Source of the DNA: JALYUM01 sp036688685
Lineage (GTDB): Bacteria > Pseudomonadota > Gammaproteobacteria > Burkholderiales > Burkholderiaceae_D
Assembly (NCBI RefSeq): GCF_036688685.1
Contig: NZ_JAQQPS010000014.1
Location: 62,001 to 126,000, forward strand
DNA length: 64,000 nucleotides
Direction of reading: 5' to 3'
This document shows, one piece after another, positions 34,665-42,374 of the stretch. The notes under the pieces are model-generated. The model made no database searches and was not told the DNA's origin. It saw nothing but the letters and a program-made list of their open reading frames with translations. Numbering within the stretch: the stretch's first letter is position 1; every line of letters starts with the position of its first letter. A program made the translations under genes and the position numbers.

Positions 34665-37043
34665 ATGCTCTTTCAGCGCACCTCGATCGCCAGCGCCGTC
34701 GCCCTTTTTGTCATCACCACGGTCAACCCAGTCCACGCCCAGGCACCGGCGCCGAGCGCCGACAGCGCGCCGCTGCAATCGGTCATCGTCACCGGCACCC
34801 GCGGCAGCAATCGCACCCAGTTCGATACCATGGCGCCGGTCGACGTGTTCACGCGCGAGGACATCGCCGCGGTGGAATCGTCCGACCTGAACGACGTGCT
34901 GGCGCAGCTGGTGCCGTCGTATGTGGTGCAGCGCCTGCCGATGGCCGACGGCCAGGTGTTCGTGCGTCCCGCCACCTTGCGCGGCCTGTCGCCGGATCAG
35001 ACCCTGGTGCTGGTCAACGGCCGCCGCTTCCACCGCAGCGCGCTGCTCGGCGCGCGCGGCGCGCAGGCGCCCGACCTGGCGCAAATTCCAACTTCCGCCA
35101 TCAAGCGCATCGAAGTGCTGCGCGATGGCGCCTCGGCTCAATACGGTTCCGATGCGATTGCCGGCGTCATCAACATTATCCTCGACGACAGCGTCGGCAC
35201 TGAAATCTCCGTGCGCCACGCGCAGTACGGCGCAGGCGACGGCAAGGCCAACGAAATCAACGCCCGCACCGGCTTTGCCATCGGCGACGGCCGGCTGGCG
35301 CTGTTTGCCGAGCTGTCGCAGTCGGACCCGACCTCGCGCACGCGCCAGCGCGCCGACGCCATCGCCTTCCAGGCCGCGCACCCGACCCTGACGGTGCCCA
35401 ACCCGGTACAGCGCTGGGGCCAGCCCGAGCTGGAAAGCAAGCGTCTCGGCTACAACCTGACGCTGCCGCTGGGCGACGTCGACCTGTACAGCTACGGCCT
35501 GTTCGGCACCAGCGAAGGCACGTCCGACTTCAACTGGCGCAATCCGGACACCAGCACCACCGCCTACAACACCAGCAGCGCCTTCCCCGCTTTTAATCTG
35601 CGCACCATTTACCCGCTCGGCTTCAGCCCGCAGTACAGCAACGAGCAGGACGACCTGCAAGTGGCAGCCGGTGTGCGCGGCCGTTTCAGCGAACGTTTAA
35701 GTTGGGACCTGGGTGCATCGTACGGCCGCAACCGCATCGATTATTCGCTGGCCAACTCGATCAACGCTTCAATGGGGCCGGCCAGCCCGACGTCGTTTTA
35801 CCTGGGCCGCCTGACGCAAGAAGAAACCGTGGCCAGCGCCAACTTCAACTACGAATTGCCGCTGGCCAGCCTGGCGCAACCGGTCAACATCGGCTTCGGC
35901 GCCGAGTTCCGCAATGAGACCTACGGCGTGAACGCCGGCGACCCGGCCTCGTATACGGTGGGCGCGGGCGCGGCCACCGGGCTCGATGCGAATGCGAACG
36001 GCGCACCCGGTTTCAGCGCCCGCCAGGCCGGCAGCTGGAAACAGGACAGCTATGCCGCCTTCGTCGATGTCGAAGTGCCGTTGACCCGGCAATGGAGCGT
36101 GGGCGTGGCCAGCCGCTACGAACATTTTTCGGAGTTCGGCAGCAATGTCGACGGCAAGCTGTCGTCGCGTTTTGCCATCACCCCCGACTTTGCGCTGCGC
36201 GGCTCGTATTCGACCGGCTTCCGGGCGCCGACGCCGGGCCAACTCAATACCAGCAGCACCTCGCAGGGCCTCGACACCAAGACGCTGCTGGTGTTTACCA
36301 GCGGCCGCCTGGCTAACAGCGATCCGCTCGCGCTGGCCCTCGGTGCGCAGCCCTTGAAACCGGAAAAATCGAAGAACCTGTCCCTCGGCTTCACCTGGAA
36401 ATCGCAGATCGGCTTGTCCGGTTCGGTCGACGTGTACGAGATCAAGCTGCGCGACCGCTTCAGCACCTCGGCGTCGTTCGCGGTGCCGGCCAATGTCGCC
36501 AATCCGCTGCGCTACACCTCGATTAATTACTTCACCAACGACTTCGACACCACCACCCAGGGCATCGATGTCGTCGGCAACTACCTGCGCCGACTGGGCA
36601 GCGGCAAACTGAATACCACGCTGGCCTGGAACTACAACACCACCTCGGTCGACGGCGGCAAGACCGGCGTCGCCACCAACGCGGCGCAGCGCATCGTGTT
36701 CGAGGAGCGCCTGCCGCGCCAGAAAGCCACCTTCAGCACGACGTATGAACAGGGCCAGTGGAGTGGACTGGGCCGCGTGCGCCATTACGGCAGCTGGACC
36801 GACAGCACCGGCAACGCCACCGGCGACATCTTCCAGCGCTTCGGCGCCATCCAGTTTATCGACCTGGCGGCCAGCTACAAGATCAACGCCAAGCACACGC
36901 TGCGCTTCGGCATCGACAACGTGTTCGACAAGTATCCTGACGAAGCCACGTACCAGGCCAGCCGCGGTCTGATCTACTCGCGCAATGCGCCGTACGACAC
37001 GGATGGGCGCAATCTGTATGTCGAATACAAGGTGAAGTTTTGA
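34665..37043 (+). CDS. TonB-dependent outer-membrane receptor
   Basis: A 792-residue TonB-dependent transporter: signal peptide 1-24 (VNPVHA), a plug with SVIVTGTR as the probable TonB-box/plug start, LVLVNGRR and IKRIEVLRDGASAQYGSDAIAGVINI motifs, and a 22-strand barrel ending in EYKVKF with a terminal Phe. It actively imports a rare nutrient or chelate. The ligand is unknown, but the gene overlaps by one base a gene for an exported PLP enzyme, so the substrate may be processed in the periplasm. The start at 34665 is chosen for the signal peptide. Confidence 0.95.
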   Translation: MLFQRTSIASAVALFVITTVNPVHAQAPAPSADSAPLQSVIVTGTRGSNRTQFDTMAPVDVFTREDIAAVESSDLNDVLAQLVPSYVVQRLPMADGQVFVRPATLRGLSPDQTLVLVNGRRFHRSALLGARGAQAPDLAQIPTSAIKRIEVLRDGASAQYGSDAIAGVINIILDDSVGTEISVRHAQYGAGDGKANEINARTGFAIGDGRLALFAELSQSDPTSRTRQRADAIAFQAAHPTLTVPNPVQRWGQPELESKRLGYNLTLPLGDVDLYSYGLFGTSEGTSDFNWRNPDTSTTAYNTSSAFPAFNLRTIYPLGFSPQYSNEQDDLQVAAGVRGRFSERLSWDLGASYGRNRIDYSLANSINASMGPASPTSFYLGRLTQEETVASANFNYELPLASLAQPVNIGFGAEFRNETYGVNAGDPASYTVGAGAATGLDANANGAPGFSARQAGSWKQDSYAAFVDVEVPLTRQWSVGVASRYEHFSEFGSNVDGKLSSRFAITPDFALRGSYSTGFRAPTPGQLNTSSTSQGLDTKTLLVFTSGRLANSDPLALALGAQPLKPEKSKNLSLGFTWKSQIGLSGSVDVYEIKLRDRFSTSASFAVPANVANPLRYTSINYFTNDFDTTTQGIDVVGNYLRRLGSGKLNTTLAWNYNTTSVDGGKTGVATNAAQRIVFEERLPRQKATFSTTYEQGQWSGLGRVRHYGSWTDSTGNATGDIFQRFGAIQFIDLAASYKINAKHTLRFGIDNVFDKYPDEATYQASRGLIYSRNAPYDTDGRNLYVEYKVKF

Positions 37044-38335
37044 TGCTCGATCACACCCGCCGCACCCTTCTGCGCGCCGGACTGTTGCTGCCGGTGGCCG
37101 CCAGCGCGTCGGCGGCGCCCGCCTTGCCATTGCTGGCGCCGCCGGCGGCCAGCACGCCGGCCGTGCTGGCCACGGACCGGGCGTACTGGGCCTCTGTCGC
37201 CGCCCAATACGACATGGTCGACGACGTGGTCCTGCTCGACAACGGCTATTGGGGTTCGATGGCGCGGCCGGTACTCGACACTTACCAGCGCGCCACGGCC
37301 ACGGTCAACCGCGGCAATGCCTGGTACGGGCGCACGGTGTTTCCCGCCGAATGGGTGGCCGCACACCAGCAGGCGGCTGCGGCGCTGGGCGTGGCGCCGG
37401 ATGAAATCGTGCTCACGCGCGGCGCGACCGAAGCGCTGCAGGCGCTGATCGGCGGCTACAACCGCTTGCGTCCTGGAGACGTTGTGCTGTACGCGGACGT
37501 CGACTACGACAATATGATCACCACCATGAACTGGCTGCGCACGCGCCGTGGCGTCGAGGTGGTCAGGATAGCCTTGCCGGAGCCGGCCACCCATGCCGGT
37601 GTAATCGCCGTCTACGCGCAGGCGCTGGCGCGTTACCCGCGTCTTAAAATGATGCTGCTTACGCACGTCAACCACCGCAACGGCATGGTGCTCCCGGTGG
37701 CGGAAATCAGCCGCATGGCGCGCGCGCGCGGCGTTGACGTGATCGTCGATACGGCCCACGGCTTCGGCCAGCTCGACATGCGCATTCCCGACCTGGAAGC
37801 CGATTTCGCCGGCATCAACCTGCACAAATGGATCGGCGCGCCGGTCGGCGTGGGCGCCGTCTACATCAAGCGCGGCCGGGTGCCGGACATCGACCCGTAC
37901 ATGGGCGAGCGCGCCGGCAATGACATCCGCAGCCGCGTGCACACCGGTACCGTCAACTTCGCCGCCTACATGGCACTGCCGGCGGCGCTGGCGCTGCACC
38001 AGCAGATCGGGGTGGCGAACAAGCAGGCGCGCTTGCGGCTGCTGCGCCAGCGCTGGGTCGATGCGGCGAGACAAATCGACGGCGTCGATGTGCTGGCCTC
38101 GGACGACCCGCGCCTGGTCAGTGCGATTGCGTCGTTCCGCCTGCGTGGGCAAACCACGCCGGCGCAAAATGCGGCCGTGTCAAAACGGCTGCTGCTTGAG
38201 CACCGCGTGTTCACGGTGCCGCGCGATGACCTGGCCTCGGGTTCGTGCGTGCGCGTAACGCCGGCAATTTTCACGACCGAAGCGCACATCGACAGTTTCA
38301 TCGATGCCCTGCGCCACGTGGCGCGCACGGGATAA
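37043..38335 (+). CDS. Tat-type exported class V aminotransferase-fold PLP enzyme
   Basis: A 430-residue fold-type I PLP enzyme of the isopenicillin N epimerase/class V group. Visible residues: Asp236 and His239 (VIVDTAHGFGQ) for the cofactor ring and Schiff-base Lys262 (GINLHKWIGAPVG). The N-terminus is an export signal with a twin arginine (HTRRTLLRAG, Arg6-Arg7) and an Ala-rich cleavage region (VAASASAAPA), so I infer periplasmic action of the folded holoenzyme. PvdN of Pseudomonas, a periplasmic Tat-exported PLP enzyme of pyoverdine maturation, is a precedent. ATG shares a base with the receptor stop (TGATG). Confidence 0.88.
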   Translation: MLDHTRRTLLRAGLLLPVAASASAAPALPLLAPPAASTPAVLATDRAYWASVAAQYDMVDDVVLLDNGYWGSMARPVLDTYQRATATVNRGNAWYGRTVFPAEWVAAHQQAAAALGVAPDEIVLTRGATEALQALIGGYNRLRPGDVVLYADVDYDNMITTMNWLRTRRGVEVVRIALPEPATHAGVIAVYAQALARYPRLKMMLLTHVNHRNGMVLPVAEISRMARARGVDVIVDTAHGFGQLDMRIPDLEADFAGINLHKWIGAPVGVGAVYIKRGRVPDIDPYMGERAGNDIRSRVHTGTVNFAAYMALPAALALHQQIGVANKQARLRLLRQRWVDAARQIDGVDVLASDDPRLVSAIASFRLRGQTTPAQNAAVSKRLLLEHRVFTVPRDDLASGSCVRVTPAIFTTEAHIDSFIDALRHVARTG

Positions 38336-38352
38336 TCAAGTCAAAAACACAC

Positions 38353-38510
38353 AGGGGTCAGTGTCAAATTATTCAGCAATTTTTCCGGTCGCAATCAAAA
38401 ATAATGAGGGTCAGAGTCGAATTGTTGAGCAACTAGTTGCCAAACAATTCGACTCTGACACTCCATTTTTACTCAGTGAATTAGTTGCAAATTAATTCAA
38501 CTCTGACCCT
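38353..38510. repeat. Nested REP-like palindromes
   Basis: A repeated motif close to GGGTCAGAGTCGAATT occurs twice on the upper strand (about 38353-38370, 38407-38423) and twice on the lower (38448-38460, 38494-38510). The inner pair forms a near-perfect 50-bp palindrome at 38410-38459: 17-bp arms (GTCAGAGTCGAATTGTT and its complement), two mismatched positions per side, and the 12-bp palindrome GCAACTAGTTGC at the centre. This looks like REP/BIME-type elements of the kind mobilised by REP-associated tyrosine transposases. No such transposase gene is in the window. Confidence 0.75.
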
Positions 38511-38760
38511 AATTTTTGGGCAATTGATTGGCGGCATTGATGGCGTGCGTGATGGATGGCTTACGATTGCGCTGGGGTCTCGACACCTGAATAGGCTAGC
38601 ACGGCATCGGGAGGCGCTGGTCTTGTACCTTGAGTGCACGGACATCGCTGTTCAATTTGAACAGTTCGGTCGCGCTGAAGCACACGCTCGATACATTGAG
38701 AGGGCAGATGCCGGCCTTCGCCTGACACCCGGCTTCACATCAACGCTGTCATACGCTGCG
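38511..38760. other. Low-information stretch between REP-like repeats and the metal-efflux operon
   Basis: About 250 bp holding an open frame (38485-38763, 92 codons) that starts inside the repeat and has no recognised domain, ribosome binding site or typical local codon use. Its last codons (TACGCTGCGTGA) belong to a sequence repeated at the end of the CDF gene. I treat it as probably non-coding or a remnant. Confidence 0.4.
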
Positions 38761-38784
38761 TGATACCATACCCCCCTATCCTAT
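38755..38784 (+). promoter_or_regulatory. C-tract operator (RcnR/DmeR type) before the metal-efflux operon
   Basis: ATACCCCCCTAT (38768-38779), a six-C tract flanked by AT-rich inverted arms, is the form of RcnR/DmeR/FrmR-family operators. It lies 20 bp before the DUF1289 start and overlaps TATCCTATAAAG, which may include a -10 element. The surrounding 30 bp recur at 39941-39970 with 24 identities by hand count. Repression by the downstream sensor gene is inferred. Confidence 0.6.
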
Positions 38785-38798
38785 AAAGAAGGGGCGTC

Positions 38799-39002
38799 AT
38801 GGCGGTCAAGTCTCCATGTATCGAACTGTGCAAATTCGACGGTAAAACCGGCTTGTGCATCGGTTGCCTGCGCACGCTCGACGAAACGCGCGGCTGGAAA
38901 AAGATGAGCGACCATCGCCGCCATCAGATCGTCAACGAACGCCCGATGCGCGAAACGAAACTGGCGCGCACTCAGGCAACCGAAAAAAAGGCGCGGCCAT
39001 GA
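38799..39002 (+). CDS. DUF1289 domain-containing protein
   Basis: A 67-residue protein with the four conserved cysteines of the family: Cys7, Cys11, Cys20, Cys23 (SPCIELCKFD, TGLCIGC), followed by RTLDETRGW. Four cysteines in this spacing suggest metal or Fe-S binding, though the family has no settled function. The AAGAAGGGG site precedes the ATG. Its stop overlaps the CDF transporter start by 4 bp (ATGA), tying it to metal efflux here. Confidence 0.9.
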   Translation: MAVKSPCIELCKFDGKTGLCIGCLRTLDETRGWKKMSDHRRHQIVNERPMRETKLARTQATEKKARP

Positions 39003-39949
39003 ACGCTATCGGGCAGGACCAGATGGCGCTGGCGGCGCTGCGACACGACCACGTTTTCGATGCCGGCAACAAGGTGGCCGAGCGCGGGTCGCGCATCGTG
39101 ATGTGGATCACGGCCGCGATGATGGTCGTCGAAATCGCCGCCGGCTGGTGGTACAACTCGATGGCCTTGCTGGCCGACGGCTGGCATATGAGTTCGCACG
39201 CGCTTGCCATCGGCCTGTCCGCCTTCGCCTACGCAGCGGCCCGCAAATATGCCCGCGACCCCAGGTTCGCATTCGGCACCTGGAAAATCGAGATACTGGC
39301 TGGCTATACCAGCGCGGTTTTCCTGCTCGGCATCGCGCTCCTGATGGCCTTCAGTTCGTTCGAGCGCCTGCTCGCACCGCAGCCCATTCACTACCGGGAA
39401 GCGATCGTCATCGCGCTGGTCGGCCTGCTGGTCAATATTGTCTGCGCCTTTATTCTGGGCGGCGCCCATCACCACGGCGACGACGATTCGCATGGCCACG
39501 CCCATCATGACCTGAACCTGCGCTCGGCCTATGTGCACGTCATGGCCGACGCGGCCACGTCGGTACTGGCCGTGATCGCGCTGGTCGGCGGCTGGCTTTA
39601 TGGATGGGCGTGGCTGGATCCGCTGATGGGGATTGCCGGCGCCATCCTGGTGGCGGTCTGGGCCAAGAACCTGATCGTCAGTACCGGCAAAGTGCTGCTG
39701 GACCGCGAAATGGATGCGCCGGTTGTCGAGGAAATTCGGGAAGTGATCGCGGCAACGGCGCAGGGCCATGCCACCGAACTGGTCGACCTGCACGTCTGGC
39801 GCGTTGGCAAACAGTCGTATTCGTGTGCGCTCAGTATCGTCACGCGCGACCCTGGCCTGACGGCGCGTCAGCTCCGTGAACAGTTATCCGTGCACCAGGA
39901 AATCGTCCACGCCACCATCGAGGTCCATCTGCTGTCAGCGGCTGCGTGA
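38999..39949 (+). CDS. dmeF: CDF-family Co2+/Ni2+ efflux transporter, DmeF-like
   Basis: A cation diffusion facilitator of 316 residues with six spans; it exports divalent metal using the proton gradient. The metal-site residues sit in LLADGWHMSSHA (span 2) and HVMADAATSV (span 5), and a His/Asp-rich cytosolic loop follows span 4 (GGAHHHGDDDSHGHAHHD). The layout and the RcnR-like regulator behind it match DmeF rather than ZitB/CzcD. The start at 38999 overlaps the DUF1289 stop. Metal choice is inferred from the regulator. Confidence 0.9.
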   Translation: MNAIGQDQMALAALRHDHVFDAGNKVAERGSRIVMWITAAMMVVEIAAGWWYNSMALLADGWHMSSHALAIGLSAFAYAAARKYARDPRFAFGTWKIEILAGYTSAVFLLGIALLMAFSSFERLLAPQPIHYREAIVIALVGLLVNIVCAFILGGAHHHGDDDSHGHAHHDLNLRSAYVHVMADAATSVLAVIALVGGWLYGWAWLDPLMGIAGAILVAVWAKNLIVSTGKVLLDREMDAPVVEEIREVIAATAQGHATELVDLHVWRVGKQSYSCALSIVTRDPGLTARQLREQLSVHQEIVHATIEVHLLSAAA

Positions 39950-39970
39950 TAGCATACCGGCCTAGATTAT
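39941..39970 (+). promoter_or_regulatory. Second copy of the operator-like repeat, before the sensor gene
   Basis: Shares GCTGCGTGATA, CATACC, CCTA and TAT with 38755-38784, in register, but the C tract is interrupted (CCGGCC). It covers the last codons of the CDF gene and ends 17 bp before the GTG of the regulator. It may be a weaker autoregulatory site or a trace of a duplication. Confidence 0.4.
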
Positions 39971-39987
39971 CTTCCTGGTAGCCCGAC

Positions 39988-40266
39988 GTGTCGCACACCG
40001 CCAAAGAAAAAACCAAGTTGCTCAACCGTGTTCGACGCATCCGCGGCCAGGTGGAAGCCGTGGAGCGCGCGCTGGAAGCCGAAGGCGATTGTGCCGACAT
40101 CCTGCACTTGCTGGCGGCAACCCGTGGCGGCCTGAATGGCCTGATGGCCGAGGTCATCGAGGACCATATTCGCGAGCATGTCGCCAGCCCTGACATCGAC
40201 AGCGCCGCCGCGCGTAGCAAGGGCGCCGACGAACTGGTCGACATCATCCGCACGTATTTGAAATAA
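39988..40266 (+). CDS. RcnR/DmeR-like metal-sensing repressor (CsoR/RcnR family)
   Basis: A 92-residue all-helical repressor of the CsoR/RcnR/FrmR family, starting with GTG. It has the exact RcnR ligand set His3, Cys35, His60, His64 (SHTAKEK, EGDCADI, EDHIREH), which in E. coli RcnR binds Ni2+ or Co2+. FrmR-type formaldehyde sensors have Glu at position 64 instead. Metal binding should release the C-tract operator upstream and derepress the efflux gene. Located 38 bp after dmeF; in Rhizobium the order is dmeR-dmeF. Confidence 0.88.
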   Translation: MSHTAKEKTKLLNRVRRIRGQVEAVERALEAEGDCADILHLLAATRGGLNGLMAEVIEDHIREHVASPDIDSAAARSKGADELVDIIRTYLK

Positions 40267-40354
40267 CCGAAGAGGGCATCGCGCGCGCCGTGCGCAGGCC
40301 GACCCGGTCAAGCCACGCTTGCCTGACTGGCGCAGCAATACGCGCGAAAACATT

Positions 40355-40424
40355 CATGAATCGGATTCATGGCGCCATGCCGGTTTTGCAGGCTTATCAA
40401 GGCATTGCAGTGTGCTTACACTGC
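40355..40424 (+). promoter_or_regulatory. Two palindromes upstream of the SDR gene
   Basis: CATGAATC-G-GATTCATG (40355-40371) is a perfect 17-bp palindrome, and GCAGTGT-GCTT-ACACTGC (40407-40424) a second one 33 bp before the SDR start. The first resembles a dimeric repressor site; the second could also form an mRNA hairpin. No local regulator is an obvious match. Confidence 0.45.
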
Positions 40425-40456
40425 TTGCTGACCTGACCTGTTGAAGAGAGATGCAG

Positions 40457-41293
40457 ATGATCCAAGTAACCGTATTGATTGGCGCCGGCTCGATCGGCCT
40501 GGCCATTGCCCGCCGCGTGAGTGCGGGCCGCCACGTGCTGGTGGCCGACCTGCACCAGAAGAATGCCGACGCTGTCGCCAAAACGCTGGAAGAAGCCGGC
40601 TTTGCCACCACCACCGCCGTGGTCGCTGTGGCCTCACGCGCCTCGGTGCATGCACTTGCAGCACAGGCCGCCGCAATCGGCGCCGTGCTCGGCGTGGTGC
40701 ATGCGGCCGGTGTGTCGCCGTCGCAGGCGCCACCGGCCGTCATCCTGCATGTCGACCTGCTGGGCACCGCACTGGTGCTGGAAGAATTCGGCAAGGTGAT
40801 CGCACAGAATGGATCGGCCGTGGTCATCGCATCGCAGTCGGGCCACCGCCTCAAGGCATTGACGGCGGAAGAAGACAAGCTGCTGGCCACGACGCCTGCC
40901 GACGACCTGCTGGCACTGCCGATGCTGCAAGCCGATCAGGTGACCGATTCGCTGCACGCGTATCAGCTGGCCAAGCGTGGCAATGCGCTGCGCGTGATGT
41001 TCGAAGCGGTGCGCTGGGCCAAACGCGGCGCACGCGTCAACACGATCAGCCCGGGCATCGTCATCACGCCGCTGGCGCACGATGAATTGACGGGGCCGCG
41101 CAGCGAAGGGTATCGACGCATGCTGTCGCTTAGCCCTGCCGGCCGGGCCGGAACACCCGATGAAGTGGCCAATGTCGCGGCGCTGCTGATGGGCGCGGAC
41201 GGCGCATTCATCACCGGCAGCGATTTCCTGATGGATGGCGGTGTGACTGCGTCGTACTTCTACGGCGAACTGGCGCCGGAGAAGCAGGCTTAG
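40457..41293 (+). CDS. SDR-family oxidoreductase
   Basis: A short-chain dehydrogenase/reductase of 278 residues, starting MIQVTVLIGAGSIGLAIARR with a GxGxxG cofactor motif. Further marks are HAAGVSPSQ (NAG position), ASQSG with the catalytic Ser, AYQLAKRG (YxxxK) and the SPGIVITPLA segment. A longer insertion (about residues 133-155) between Ser and Tyr is typical for one bacterial subgroup. ATG at 40457 is preferred over ATG at 40451 because GAGAG lies at proper spacing. Substrate unknown. Confidence 0.9.
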   Translation: MIQVTVLIGAGSIGLAIARRVSAGRHVLVADLHQKNADAVAKTLEEAGFATTTAVVAVASRASVHALAAQAAAIGAVLGVVHAAGVSPSQAPPAVILHVDLLGTALVLEEFGKVIAQNGSAVVIASQSGHRLKALTAEEDKLLATTPADDLLALPMLQADQVTDSLHAYQLAKRGNALRVMFEAVRWAKRGARVNTISPGIVITPLAHDELTGPRSEGYRRMLSLSPAGRAGTPDEVANVAALLMGADGAFITGSDFLMDGGVTASYFYGELAPEKQA

Positions 41294-41305
41294 TTTGCAT
41301 TTGAA

Positions 41306-41542
41306 TTAACGACGTACACCGCCATGCCCGCGGCAAAAGCGCGCAATGCGGCGCGAGCCGTCGCGACAGCGCACCACGCGCTCACGCGGTCGCGGCGGAT
41401 GGGCGCGTTGATGCCGCTCGACGGCGTGCCGGGCGGCCTGTGGATTATTCGGGCGATCGCTGCCGGAATCGAAGTGCACCTGGGCCTGGGCAGCGCCCAT
41501 GGCGCCGAAGGCCAGCGCAAGGCTGACGAGTAATTTTTTCAT
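41306..41542 (-). CDS. Small secreted basic protein
   Basis: A 78-residue product with a clear signal peptide (MKKLLVSLALAFGAMGAAQAQ) and a mature part rich in His, Arg and Pro (HQRAHPPRPRERVVRC) with two cysteines (RCRDGSRRIARFC). Family not recognised. The start at 41542 follows GGATC; a longer frame upstream is unlikely. It ends 12 bp from the convergent SDR stop and starts 133 bp downstream of kdpE. Confidence 0.75.
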   Translation of the reverse strand: MKKLLVSLALAFGAMGAAQAQVHFDSGSDRPNNPQAARHAVERHQRAHPPRPRERVVRCRDGSRRIARFCRGHGGVRR

Positions 41543-41618
41543 GATCCATCCGGGTGGGTAAGCAAGCAGCCATTGTGGCAGCATCCCAGTTACCGTCTGT
41601 TTCCCAACGCACACGACC

Positions 41619-41648
41619 AATGCTTACCGGTACAATTAAATAAGCATT
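41619..41648. terminator. Possible hairpin after kdpE
   Basis: AATGCTTA (41619-41626) and TAAGCATT (41641-41648) form an 8-bp stem with a 14-base AT-rich loop between kdpE and the small secreted gene. No T run follows on the lower strand, so termination is uncertain. Confidence 0.35.
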
Positions 41649-41675
41649 GCCCGGGTCGCCACCCTGGTCATGGCG

Positions 41676-42374
41676 TCAGCTGGACAACAGCAGGCGATAG
41701 CCGACGCCGGTTTCGGTAATCAGGAAGCGCGGCTGGGCCGGATCGTCTTCGAGCTTGTGGCGCAGGTGGCCCATGTAGATGCGCAGGTAGTGGCCGTTTT
41801 CCACGTGCGCCGGCCCCCAAACCGCGCGCAGCAGCTGCGGGTTCGAGACCACGCGTCCGGCATTGGTCACCATCAACGCCAGCAGCTTGTATTCGGTCGG
41901 CGTCATGTGCACGTTCGCGCCGCCTTTCGAGACGCGCCGGTCTTTCAGGTGGACCGTCACGTCGCCAAAGTGCACCACGCCCGCATCGTCGGCACTTGGC
42001 TGGCGCTGGCGCCGCAGCGTGGCGCGCACGCGCGCCTGCAGTTCGCCCACGCCAAACGGTTTCGTCAGATAGTCGTCGGCGCCCGCGTCGAGCGCGCGGA
42101 TTTTTTCGGATTCCTGCACGCGCGCCGAGAGCACGATGATCGGCACCGGCGACCATTTGCGGATGTCGGCAATGAAGTCGATGCCGTCGCCGTCCGGCAG
42201 GCCGAGGTCGAGCACGATCAGGTCGGGCGTGCGCGTGCCGGCGTCGATCAGGCCGCGCTGCAGCGTGACGGCCTCGAACACCTGCCAGCCTTCTTCCTCC
42301 AGCGCGGCGCGCACGAACCGGCGGATCTGCGGCTCGTCTTCGACCAGCAGGGCGGTCAGGGCTGGTTCATTCAT
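41676..42374 (-). CDS. kdpE: Response regulator KdpE
   Basis: DNA-binding regulator of kdp transcription under potassium limitation. The 232-residue product has a complete receiver (Asp12, phosphoacceptor Asp56, switch Ser83, Lys105 before Pro) and a winged-helix domain with MTPTEYKLLALMVTNAGRVVSNPQLLRAVWG. It overlaps the preceding receiver-only gene by 4 bp (ATGA). Likely acts at the composite operators near 50.3 and 51.5 kb. Confidence 0.95.
   Translation of the reverse strand: MNEPALTALLVEDEPQIRRFVRAALEEEGWQVFEAVTLQRGLIDAGTRTPDLIVLDLGLPDGDGIDFIADIRKWSPVPIIVLSARVQESEKIRALDAGADDYLTKPFGVGELQARVRATLRRQRQPSADDAGVVHFGDVTVHLKDRRVSKGGANVHMTPTEYKLLALMVTNAGRVVSNPQLLRAVWGPAHVENGHYLRIYMGHLRHKLEDDPAQPRFLITETGVGYRLLLSS

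Noticed and set aside
38485..38763. 92-codon frame after the REP-like repeats
   Set aside because: Starts inside the repeat, lacks a ribosome binding site and a recognisable domain; kept only as an unexplained stretch.
39988..40266. FrmR-type formaldehyde sensor
   Set aside because: Position 64 is His and position 3 is His, the RcnR pattern, and no formaldehyde dehydrogenase gene is adjacent.
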